The notes below the pieces were generated by a model. It had not been told where the DNA came from, searched no databases, and saw only the letters and a program-made list of their open reading frames with translations. A program made the translations under genes and the position numbers. A stretch of 24,310 nt of DNA from Baffinella frigidus. Taxonomy: Eukaryota > Cryptophyceae > Cryptomonadales > Baffinellaceae. Below, one piece after another: positions 16,742-23,736 of this stretch. The stretch lies in NCBI GenBank assembly GCA_026770585.1, contig MU646430.1, forward strand, positions 556,343-580,652, in the 5' to 3' direction. Each line of letters starts with the position of its first letter. Within the stretch, counting starts at the first letter, position 1.

Positions 16742-17024
16742 AGGGCACGCGAGGGGCGATCTACGATGCTGAGGGTCGTTGCGAGTTACGGATAACTCCT
16801 TGGATTCAGAAGGACGGGTCATCGCCGCACCTTCTAGCTCTGCCTCGGTGTGTTTCAGGCTCTCCAATTCGGACTCGCCCGGGCTCTTTCCCGCTCTAAG
16901 GTTGACGAATTTGCAACGCACACCCAGAACGGTGACTTGCGAATAGTCTGGGGACAGTCAACCCGAGTGAAGCAGAGCTAGTCAGTTTCGCTGTAGCTCT
17001 TTTGGGTTTCGGGTTTAGGTGTAC

Positions 17025-17060
17025 CTTGATGACGAACGTGGTGTGCTCGCCTCCCCCCAA
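17025..17060 (-). pseudogene. Partial copy of the 3' edge of PX exon 2 (a)
   Basis: The minus strand reads LGGGEHTTFVIK followed by GTACAC; the frame is closed upstream by TAG. Both this copy and the next are followed and preceded by CAGTCAACCCGAGT-type sequence (16957, 17438, 17590). Confidence 0.7.
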
Positions 17061-17197
17061 CCACTCGGTGGGCTACGAGAGGTTCGATGACCCCGGATTC
17101 CAGCGTGCCCAATTTGCATGAGAAAACTCCTTAAGTTAGTTGTCTTCAGGTGAGTTGACTGTTGATGCAAGGTTGGTAGTCCACCGTGTGGACACGC

Positions 17198-17354
17198 ATC
17201 TTATCTCAGAAAAGGGATTTTTAAATTCGTTTTCTTAAGTCAATTCCTGTACAAATTCGTCAACTTATTCTTTTCTCTCCGCATAAGTTGGCAAATTTTA
17301 AGGGGGGTTGACTTAAGAAAACGAATTTAAAAATCCCTTTTCCGAGATAACATC
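17198..17354. mobile_element. Fold-back element, ATCTTATCTCAG family, copy 2
   Basis: ATCTTATCTCAGAAAAGGGA...TCTTAAGTCAATTCC...CATAAGTTGGC...TTGACTTAAGAAAACG. It has the same length, ends and core as the element at 11515-11670, with diverged arms that remain mutually complementary. It lies in PX intron 2. Confidence 0.8.
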
Positions 17355-17529
17355 GCAACATGGGACTTGGGAGGCAAGTGTCGAGAGAGCACCACGCTAG
17401 AGGGCTCGGGGGGAAAGGAAAATCGTCTGGCAGTCAGTCAACCCGAGTCAGGCAGAGGTAGAGGGAGGACTCGCGGCATTCCGAAGGCGGGCCTATCCCA
17501 CGCCATTCCCAAGGCTGTCGTCGGCGCAC

Positions 17530-17583
17530 CTTGATGACGAACATGGTGTGCTCGCCGCCCCCCAGACACGCGAGCTTGAGAAT
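17530..17583 (-). pseudogene. Copy of the 3' edge of PX exon 2 (b), open and with donor
   Basis: The minus strand reads TILKLACLGGGEHTMFVIK followed by GTGCGC. From CTCGCGTGTC on it is nearly identical to the true exon 2, it has no stop and it keeps a donor. It could act as an alternative exon if TTGACTGCAAG (just upstream) is used as acceptor; otherwise it is a partial duplicate. Confidence 0.6.
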
Positions 17584-17641
17584 AGTCTTGCAGTCAACCC
17601 GAGCGAGGCAGAGCTGGTCTCGCTGATGGTTGTATGTCTAC

Positions 17642-17743
17642 CTTGATGACGAACATGGTGTGCTCGCCGCCCCCGAGACACGCGAGCGGCGAAGCCTTGA
17701 CCTTGCGCCCGCGCCGCGACGTGAACGCCTCCCCAAACACCAC
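17642..17743 (-). CDS. PX-domain protein, exon 2 (start of PX domain)
   Basis: A 102-nt exon coding 34 residues: VVFGEAFTSRRGRKVKASPL then ACLGGGEHTMFVIK. The acceptor is TTTCAACAG (17746-17744) and the donor AAG-GTAGAC (17642/17641), phase 0. The GGEHTMFVIKV strand is the first beta-hairpin of a PX domain, directly preceding the W-S-V-RRFSEF strand of exon 3. I first considered an RCC1 repeat for GGEHT, but the fit to exon 3 decides for PX. Two copies of its 3' edge and at least three of its 5' edge lie around it. This copy is the longest and has good sites on both sides. Confidence 0.78.
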
Positions 17744-17800
17744 CTGTTGAAAACAACGTGCTGTTTAGGGTTTAGTGATTTGAACGTGGTGCTTAGGGAC

Positions 17801-17833
17801 CTGAACGCCTCCCCAAAGACAACCTGTTGAAAA
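17801..17833 (-). pseudogene. Partial copy of the 5' edge of PX exon 2 (a)
   Basis: TTTCAACAG then VVFGEAFRS on the minus strand. A TTGAACGTGGTG sequence, repeated three times between 17780 and 17875, surrounds it. Confidence 0.65.
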
Positions 17834-17873
17834 AGGTTTGAACGTGGTGTCACTACCTGTTGAAAAGATTTGA

Positions 17874-17951
17874 ACGCCCTACCGTAGGGCCATATGACCT
17901 ACCTAGGACCTCTTGCTGGTCAAATTTGACCAGCTTGCCACTTAAGGGATA
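17874..17951 (+). repeat. Palindromic block repeat, copy 3
   Basis: CGCCCTACCGTAGGGCCATA, CCTACCTAGGACCTC, the perfect 18-bp palindrome CTGGTCAAATTTGACCAG (17916-17933), then GCCACTTAAGGGATAG. Confidence 0.75.
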
Positions 17952-18078
17952 GCCAGTAGGGTTCGAGGCGTGGTGCCTCGGGGGCTCACAGACTTTTGTA
18001 TCACTCTACGCAAGGCTCGAGGGCCTCATTTAGGACCTGTATCAAGCGTAATAAAGAAGAAGAAGAAAGAAGAAGATT

Positions 18079-18366
18079 CGCGCCGCGACGTGAACGGCTC
18101 CTCAAAAATAACCTGTTCGATTTGACCGTGGGTTTGTTTAGGTTAAGGCAGCATCGTGCTTCTTGATAATCAAAGGTTCTCCCACACCACAACCTGTCGA
18201 GGCGAGTTAGACCCGCAACTGAATAGAGTTAATTTCGGGAACTGTCCATCTAAAAGACCCTCCTCAAAAATAACCTGTTCGATTTAACCGTGGGGTCTAG
18301 GTCAAGGCTGTATCGTGCGTCGTGATATTCAGAGGTTCTCCCACACCGCACTCTGTCGAGGCGAGT
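18079..18366 (-). repeat. Direct repeat pair carrying decayed 5' edges of PX exon 2
   Basis: On the minus strand, GAACAG then VIFEEPFTSRRE (18079-18117), and a shorter copy, VIFEE, near 18260-18275. The surrounding sequence TCCTCAAAAATAACCTGTTC...GGTTCTCCCACACC...CTGTCGAGGCGAGT is repeated at 18100-18209 and 18260-18366; a further part recurs at 18750-18808. Confidence 0.65.
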
Positions 18367-18550
18367 GCGCGTTAGGGACTAGGATTTAGGGACTATTTAG
18401 GCTTTATACACTATTTAGCCCTTTAGGCTTGAGGGACGATTTAGGGACTAGGGTGTAGGGTGTAGTAAGGTGTAGGGTGTAGGGTGTAGGGTGTAGGGTG
18501 TAGGGTGCAGGGTGTAGGGTGTAGGGTGTAGGGTAAGGGTGTGAGGTTCG
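18367..18550 (+). repeat. TTTAGG / GTGTAGG array
   Basis: Loose TTTAGGGACTA units followed by about twelve GTGTAGG heptamers (18450-18535). In PX intron 1. Confidence 0.85.
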
Positions 18551-18612
18551 AGGCGTGCGAGTGCGTGTTACACCTCAGCCTATTTATGTTGCGTCAGGGG
18601 TCCTGCTGGTGC

Positions 18613-18638
18613 GTGTTTGAGGTTCGAACCTCAAACAC
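18613..18638. repeat. Perfect 26-bp palindrome
   Basis: GTGTTTGAGGTTC and its exact reverse complement GAACCTCAAACAC, with no spacer. The central GGTTCGAACC resembles a tRNA T-arm but no tRNA fold is present around it. Confidence 0.75.
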
Positions 18639-18654
18639 AACCTCGTGGATTTGA

Positions 18655-18750
18655 ACGTGGGGTTTGGGGTTTGGGGTTTGGGGTTTGGTTGTGGGGTTTG
18701 GGGTTTGGGGTTTGGTGTTTAGTGTCTAGGGTTTAATGTTTAGGTTTTAG
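18655..18750 (+). repeat. TTTGGGG-type array
   Basis: TTTGGGG units and variants within PX intron 1, following ATTTGAACGTGG, which is also found beside the exon 2 edge copies. Confidence 0.85.
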
Positions 18751-18825
18751 GGTGCATCGTGCGTGACGAGAACCACAGGTCGGCCCACAACACAACCTGC
18801 CGAGGCGCGCGCGCGAGAGACCTCC

Positions 18826-18952
18826 CACCAGCCACCAGAAGTGAACCAACGCAAACGTTGGTCTCCCCAGTAGACTGAACCCTCAGGGTTTAGCCTGCAA
18901 GGGAAATCAACGATTGCCATTCTTCGATTTGGTTCACTTCTGGTGGCTGGTG
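18826..18952. mobile_element. Fold-back element with 23-bp perfect ends
   Basis: CACCAGCCACCAGAAGTGAACCA is written here as CACCAGCCACC and AGAAGTGAACCA (18826-18848); its exact reverse complement is at 18930-18952. The 81-nt interior is unpaired apart from CAACG-CAAA-CGTTG near the left end. PX intron 1. Confidence 0.75.
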
Positions 18953-19097
18953 TCAGCCGCCTGTTTGTCTCACGGTAGCTAAGGCTTGGGCACGCCCCAG
19001 TCCCCCCCCCGCAACACCAAACCCCAACCCCCAACCCCTACACCCTACACCACACACCCTGAAACGGGACCAACCTGCACATCCTCCCCATGCCGCC

Positions 19098-19098
<1 letters not shown>

Positions 19099-19168
<70 letters not shown>
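19099..19168 (+). repeat. Poly-C run of 70 nt
   Basis: Seventy uninterrupted C, i.e. poly-G on the minus (transcribed) strand of PX intron 1. It is preceded by short CCCCAAC/CCCTACA units (19015-19060), the one C-rich telomere-like tract within this gene. Exact length is unsure, since such runs are hard to sequence. Confidence 0.85.
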
Positions 19169-19170
<2 letters not shown>

Positions 19171-19274
19171 TGTGCGTAGATCGCTCCTCGGAGGCACGGC
19201 GGTCAGAGTGCACTGCGGATGCGCGCGCTTCCGCGAGGGCGAGCTCTAGGTCTGTGGGCTTCAGGAGCTCTTCG

Positions 19275-19490
19275 ATCCCCTGGGGTTTGGGGTTTGGGGT
19301 TTGGGGGTTGGGGGTTAGTGTGCATGGTCTAGGGTTTAGTGTTCAGTGTTTAGGATTTAGGATTCAGGGTTTGGGGGTTGGGGTTAAGTGCTTAGGATTT
19401 AGGGTTTGGGGGTTGGGGGTTGGGGGGTGGGGGTTGAGTGTTAAGGGTTTAGGGTTTTGGGGTTTTGGGGTTTAGGGTTTAGGGGTTGGA
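19275..19490 (+). repeat. TTTGGGG / TTTAGGG mixed array
   Basis: Heptamer-like units with GGGGGTT variants, in PX intron 1. It is followed by GAAAGCTCCTCGATCCCGCA, similar to the sequence preceding the array (AGGAGCTCTTCGATCCC). Confidence 0.85.
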
Positions 19491-19507
19491 AAGCTCCTCG
19501 ATCCCGC

Positions 19508-19960
19508 ACGGTTGACTTGATCGAGCAGGGTGTGTACGTGGACAATGCACGATCCCACCAGGCTTCCCACCGGGGACATGTTGGCCTCGTCAAGAGGCGC
19601 ACACTCAATGTTGAAGGGCCTGATTTAGGACCTGTATCGAGAGTAATACAGAAGAAGAAGAGGATGAAGAATAATAAGAAGCACACCTTGGGGCGTCTCC
19701 TCGTGTAAAGTCACTCCTGAGAAATCAAGAAGAAGACGAAGAAGAGGACGATGAGGAAGAAGCACACCTCGGGGCGCTTCTTCGTGTAAAGTGTAAAGCC
19801 ACTCTTGCTATTCTTCAACGGGATTGTCCCCAGAGCCCTGCAACGCACGGTTGACAGAACCGAGCAAGGTTTTTACGTGGACAATGCACGACCCCACCAG
19901 GGAACGCTTGCACTTGCGATGAGGCGCACACCTCGGGGCGCGGCACGCCAGCGCGCTGAT
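19508..19960. repeat. Duplicated intron segments with copies of the exon 1 donor edge
   Basis: ACGGTTGAC...GAGCA-G/A-GGT...TACGTGGACAATGCACGA (19508-19560) recurs at 19848-19899. Between them and after them the donor edge of PX exon 1 (minus strand GCGCCCCGAG-GTGTGC) is copied with decay at about 19683, 19753 and 19927, each beside a GAAGAA tract. GATTTAGGACCTGTATCGAG plus AGTAAT is repeated here and at 18022 and 20189. Confidence 0.65.
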
Positions 19961-19963
19961 GGA

Positions 19964-20123
19964 TAGAGCGCTGTGCAGAGAAGTTGGGGAAATGGGGAAA
20001 TTGGAGCCATTTTATCCACTTTTGAGAAATTCATGGTACTAAATTTCTCAAAAGTCAACAAAATGGCTCCAATTTCTCGATTTTCTTTATTTCCCGTGGC
20101 CAACTTCTCTGCACAGCGCTCTA
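19964..20123. mobile_element. Fold-back element with about 70-bp arms
   Basis: TAGAGCGCTGTGCAGAGAAG...TTGGAGCCATTTT...TTGAGAAATT (19964-20036) pairs with AATTTCTCAAAAGTC...AAAATGGCTCCAA...CTTCTCTGCACAGCGCTCTA (20042-20123). Both ends are TA. PX intron 1. Confidence 0.82.
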
Positions 20124-20126
20124 GTG

Positions 20127-20249
20127 TGTACGGGCAGTGTCGACGACGTGCACTGCCCGTACACACTGTCCATCACAGGATCCTACAGGTCCTAAATCAG
20201 GCCCGTATCGAGAGTAATAAAGCAGAAGAAGAAGAAGAAGAAGAAGAAG
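20127..20249. repeat. Partial copy of PX exon 1 plus GAA microsatellite
   Basis: On the minus strand AGGATCCTGTGATGGACAGT then GTGTACGGGCAGTGCAC (about 20144-20180) copies an internal piece of exon 1. It also folds against 20127-20142. GAA units run from 20222 to 20249, so the transcript has a CTT tract just after the exon 1 donor. Confidence 0.7.
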
Positions 20250-20254
20250 CACAC

Positions 20255-20467
20255 CTCGGGGCGCGGCACGCCAGCACGGGTAGAAGAAGTGCACTGCCCG
20301 TACACACTGTCCATGAGAGGATCCTGGAAGATGCCAACGCCGTCGTAGTTGGCGCGCTGGTCGGTCTTCTTCTTCTGGATCCATGATCGCGCGACTTTCC
20401 CGCAGATGTACCCCCCGCCGCCCCCGAGCCCTTTGGTGCCCACGCTCTCCAGGTTCCACGACGCCAT
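20255..20467 (-). CDS. PX-domain protein, probable exon 1 with start codon
   Basis: ATG at 20467 opens 71 codons: MASWNLESVGTKGLGGGGGY, then ICGKVARSWIQKKKTDQRAN, then YDGVGIFQDPLMDSVYGQCT, then SSTRAGVPRPE, ending at GAG-GTGTGC (20255/20254). The end phase 0 matches the exon 2 acceptor, giving GVPRPE-VVFGEAFTSRR. The peptide has no recognised domain; a Gly-rich stretch and a basic QKKK patch are visible. Assignment to the PX gene rests on strand, phase, order and the shared pattern of duplicated edges, so it is less certain than exons 2-5. Unspliced, the frame runs into the CTT tract as poly-Phe and stops at 20192. The five-exon model totals 320 residues. Confidence 0.5.
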
Positions 20468-20880
20468 TGCGCCGCGCGCTCCCAGCTAAGGAGGCCAGGA
20501 AGCTGAGAGAGACCGCACACACGAGCGCTCTGAGACGGCCTGTTTAGGGGTTCGGGTTCAGGGTGCAGGGTTTATGGTTTCGGGTTTAGGATTTATGGTT
20601 TGGGGTTTGGGGTTTATGGCCTAGGGTTTAGGATTTAGGGTTGAGTGTTTGCGGTCCAGGTCTAGGGGTTTAGGGTGCGCCGCGCTCTCCCAGCTAAGGA
20701 GAACACGAAACTGAGAGCACACGAGCGCTCCGAGACAGCCTGTTTAGGGGTTCGGGTTCTGGGTTTAGGGTTCAGGGTTTGGGGTTTAGAATTTAGGGTT
20801 TATGGTTTAAGGAGGACATGAAGCTGAGAGACCGCACACGAGCGCTCCGTGAGGGCCGGTTTAGGGGGGAGGGTTCTGGG
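20468..20880. repeat. Three copies of the PX 5' leader between telomere-like tracts
   Basis: GCGCCGCGCGCTCCCAGCTA, AGGAGG..A.GAA.CTGAGAGA, CGCACACGAGCGCTC and TGTTTAGGGG occur at 20470-20545, again at 20677-20757 and, shorter, at 20812-20880. Each is followed by TTCTGGGTTTAGGG-like units. The first copy is immediately upstream of the exon 1 ATG (minus strand), so this is probably 5' UTR or core promoter that has been duplicated. Confidence 0.7.
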
Positions 20881-21045
20881 TTTATGGTGTATGGTTATTG
20901 GTTTAGGGTTTATGGTTTAGGGTTTATGGTTTAGGGTTTGGGGTTCAGGGTTTAGGGTTTGGGTTTTAGGGTTTAGGGTTTAGGGTTTAGGGTTTAGGGT
21001 TTAGGGTTTAGGGTTTAGGATTTAGGTTGCAGGGTTTAGGGTTGG
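20881..21045 (+). repeat. TTTAGGG array
   Basis: TTTATGG variants grade into about nine perfect TTTAGGG units (20950-21020). It lies upstream of the PX gene. Confidence 0.9.
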
Positions 21046-21109
21046 TGGATGAGGGATCTGGGCGCAATGCACCCGTTTAGGGAGGCTGGAAGGATCCCGA
21101 GGATCGATG

Positions 21110-21123
21110 CAGGGAGGAGGGGG

Positions 21124-21154
<31 letters not shown>

Positions 21155-21490
21155 GGAGGAGGAGCAGAAGGAGGAGGAGGAGAAGCGAAAGCTTTCCCCC
21201 CAATAGCGAGCAGGCGGGGGGAGAGCACGGAGGGGGGGTGGAGGAGCGGCTGCAGAGAGGCTGCAGGGATGGGGAGAAATGGACAGACGAACGCACGAAA
21301 GTACACCATAAATAAGGGAAGAGGAGCGCTAGCAAGGAGGGGGGGGGGAGGTGATGGGGCGGGGTGAGGAGGGAGAAGGATGAGGAGGGGGGAGGAGGTG
21401 AGGCAGGAGGAAGGAGGCAGGAGGATGAGGAGGGGGGAGGAGGAGGGGGAGGAGGGAGAAGGGAGGAGGGAGGGAGGAGGAGGAGAATAG
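21110..21490 (+). repeat. Purine-rich low-complexity region
   Basis: GATGAT units (21127-21152) followed by long GGAGGA/GGGGGAGG stretches. The Pro/Ser/Leu-rich minus-strand frames covering it (21022-21797) are low-complexity shadows. A less biased stretch at 21185-21320 separates two purine blocks. Confidence 0.85.
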
Positions 21491-21548
21491 TTTTGAGGAG
21501 GGATTTGCAGGAGGTGGAACAAGAGGGGACCTCCCCCCACTTCCTGAT

Positions 21549-22160
21549 ATGGAATTTGCTGGAGCGTGGGTATCGTGCAGGAGACCCCCCCAACTGTCGC
21601 AAAATACCTCTGTGAAGAAACTGAGGGCCCTGAAAACACGAGCACGCCGCTGGGATCTCGAGTTGGCGGCTGAGAGGGAGAGCACCTTCCGAGGCTCTGA
21701 AATCCCCCTCGCGATCTCCGCCCTCTTCCCCAGCCCAACCCACCTCAATGAAGCAGCAAGAGGAATCCCCCACCACGTCAGCACGTCGATACCCCAAAAT
21801 AGTCCAATTTATTTTAACAGTCGAAATAAGGACCTAGGAAATTGAGTTTTTCTTATTTTTCGCCTTAAATATTTTGGTTCAAAAACCAATTTCTTTAGGC
21901 GAGCAAGGCGACGATCTTCGTTCGAGGATCGCAGGTCTTGGTTCGCAGCAGCCAGGTTGCACACGACACGACCGGCCGCAGACGATCCTGGTGCTTCGAG
22001 TGAGGGTTGAGTCCTGATAGGCTGGATGCTGGTCTGAGAGAGCAGCGAGGAGAATTCGTTCTGGAGCCATTTCTGGAAATCGAGGTTGGCCTTGGTACGC
22101 CCCAGCCCCGCCGCCCCTTGACTGAACCGATCAAACAAATCACCGGCAAATTCATACATA
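21549..22160. other. Possible decayed or unrecognised coding sequence
   Basis: The plus-strand frame 21549-21845 includes VKKLRALKTRARRWDLELAA and SEIPLAISALFPSPTHLNEA; the minus-strand frame 21809-22159 includes MYEFAGDLFDRFSQGAAGLG and LDFQKWLQNEFSSLL. Both have balanced, protein-like composition in contrast to nearby shadows, but neither shows a known domain or supported splice sites. The minus frame is preceded, one base out of frame, by MVVVPEATPKGEIYV (ending about 22150), which would read straight into YEFAGDLF; this suggests a frameshifted gene or chance. Confidence 0.25.
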
Positions 22161-22409
22161 TATTTCGCCCTTTGGCGTCGCCTCGGGCACCACTACCATT
22201 CCATCTCTCAAGCTGGCAGACAGCGAGAGGGGTCCGCTGAAGCACCTCCGTGCTCTTAACACAGCGAGACCCTGCCTGTCGACCTGAGCCGTGTCGGGAC
22301 GACGACGGCCGATTTTGCTGACGATCCCTCCTCCAGATTCGGCCGCCTTCCCATCCGCTGGAGCCGAGCACGCGCACCGTGGGGAGGACGGCGCTCTTCC
22401 TGCGGGACA

Positions 22410-22560
22410 ATGGACTTCCTGGTCTGCGACGGGGACAGCGAGGCGTTCTACCGCGTGGATAACTTTTCGGGGGGAGGGGGGAAGAAGGGGAGAGGGCGAG
22501 TGCACGCGTACTTTCTGGCAAGCTCTTGCGCCCTTCATCCCCCCCCCTCCCTCCCCAAGG
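22410..22560 (+). other. Possible 5' exon of a plus-strand gene
   Basis: ATG at 22410 opens MDFLVCDGDSEAFYRVDNFS before entering G-rich sequence. The first 20 residues are acidic and hydrophobic in a protein-like mix; nothing is recognised. It could be the start of the plus-strand gene whose exon lies at 23810-23944, but no donor is clear. Confidence 0.2.
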
Positions 22561-22689
22561 GGCCCGAGAAAAACGCGTGGCCGAGAAAATCCTTAGTGGC
22601 CCGAGCGTACACCCACACCCACAAAAACAGAGCTTGCGGGGCAGCCAGCACGACTCTGTCGCAACCCACGCCGTCCCGTGGAGCGCAGC

Positions 22690-22930
22690 TGCCGCTATGC
22701 ATAAACGGCGGCCGTGTTGGCATTGCCAATGTTTCCTGTCTGAACCAGGCCAAGGCGCCCAAGTGCAGGAGGGGGTTGATTTTTTTAGAACGTATCTGGA
22801 TACGTTCGTTGCCTTTTGAAAACCACAGCCTTCAGGAGGAATCGACTTTTGGCGAACCCTTCCAAGGGTCGACGCTGGAGGCAGAGATATTGGTCATTTA
22901 TTGCCACACGACCAGCGTCAGCGCCGCACT
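22690..22930 (+). other. Repeated segment with conserved GGRVG...QAK frame
   Basis: GCGGCCGTGTTGG...CCAGGCCAA occurs at about 22707-22757 and 23335-23385. The plus frames read NGGRVGIANVSCLNQAK and HGGRVGTDNAFSQSQAK. Both are followed by GGGTCGACGCTGGAGGC (22866 and 23391). It could be an exon duplicate of the unknown plus-strand gene or a non-coding repeat. Confidence 0.35.
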
Positions 22931-22990
22931 AATATCTATCTATCTTTCTATCTATCTATCTATATCTATATCTATCTATCTATCTATCTT

Positions 22991-23028
<38 letters not shown>

Positions 23029-23066
23029 CATCTATCTATCTGTCTGACTGTCTGTCTGTCTTTCTA
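22931..23066 (+). repeat. TATC/TCTA microsatellite
   Basis: About 30 TATC units with a TCTG variant end. It creates the repetitive Tyr-Leu-Ser-Ile read-through frames. Confidence 0.95.
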
Positions 23067-23085
23067 TGTATGCCTTACGCATTGG

Positions 23086-23470
23086 CAAGCTAATCGCTGG
23101 AGGCAAGCCAACCCCGCCCTCTTGCTGGAAGCAAGCTAACTCCGCCCTTATAATACAAAAAAATCAAAAGTCGTAGGAGCCCCCCTACCTACCGTAGGCA
23201 ATCCGTAGGCTGTAAGTACCTCGCTGGCGTTAGCTTGCGGCATTATGGACACGCTAACCATAATGCCGCACGTGCGCCCTCTGCGCCCTGGTGCGCAGAC
23301 GCGCATGCACGCGCGGCGGCCACTATGCATTCATGGCGGCCGTGTTGGTACCGATAATGCTTTCTCACAGAGCCAGGCCAAAGGTCCACGGGTCGACGCT
23401 GGAGGCGAGCTAACCCTGCCCTGACGCTGGAGGCGAGCTAACTTTAGCTTGCCTCCGGCAAGCGTCGTCG
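23086..23470 (+). repeat. GCTGGAGGCAAGCTAACCCC repeat with branch-point-like core
   Basis: The unit (GCTGGAGGC-A/G-AGCTAAC then C/T-CCGCCCT) recurs at about 23097, 23125, 23399 and 23424, with an inverted piece TTAGCTTGCCTCCGGCAAGC near 23443. Its CTAAC plus CCGCCCT is the same sequence that stands just before the acceptors at 23737 and 23807, i.e. it looks like a duplicated branch site and pyrimidine tract. A block TACCTACCGTAGG...CCGTAGG at 23186-23210 belongs to the palindromic motif family, and an inverted pair GCGGCATTATGG / CCATAATGCCGC lies at 23236-23269. A truncated exon-edge copy (TRMHARRP) is at about 23298-23325. Confidence 0.6.
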
Positions 23471-23523
23471 ACAACCCCTGCCGGCGTCTGACACCTGAAC
23501 GCTAAACACTCAACTCTGCGCAG

Positions 23524-23573
23524 ACGCACATGCACGCGGACCACCTCCAGGCTCTCACGGACGAGTGGGACGC
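23524..23573 (+). pseudogene. Partial copy of the THMHADHLQ exon, cut by a fold-back insertion
   Basis: CTGCGCAG then THMHADHLQALTDEWDA, matching the exon at 23810 for 50 bases. It then passes into inverted-repeat sequence: TTTCGGAACA...GAATCTGTCC (23581 onward) against GGACAGATTC...TGTTCCGAGA (23694-23722). The element appears to sit inside a GCTAA-CCCCGCCCT unit. A GTAAGG at 23634 is a possible donor within it, but the phase would differ from the main exon. Confidence 0.55.
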
Positions 23574-23736
23574 TAATCTAATTTCGGAACACGATGGAAT
23601 CTGTCCCGCTATCTTAGGCTCCCCACGCGGAAGGTAAGGGTGTATATGCTATTTGGGGCATCAAATGATGCTATCTTACGCCTTTTCATCATCAGGACAG
23701 ATTCTGGTATGTTCCGAGATGAAACCCCGCCCTCTT

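Noticed and set aside
17530-17743. RCC1 repeat suggested by GGGEHT
   Set aside because: Joining to the next exon gives a contiguous PX domain and no further RCC1 blades exist.
18613-18638. tRNA suggested by GGTTCGAACC
   Set aside because: The motif is the centre of a 26-bp palindrome and no acceptor, D or anticodon stems surround it.
21022-21797. Minus-strand Pro/Ser/Leu-rich open frames
   Set aside because: They follow from the GGAGGA purine tract on the other strand.
22410-23093. Single 227-codon plus-strand protein
   Set aside because: Only the first 20 residues look protein-like; the rest crosses G-runs, a repeat and the TATC microsatellite.
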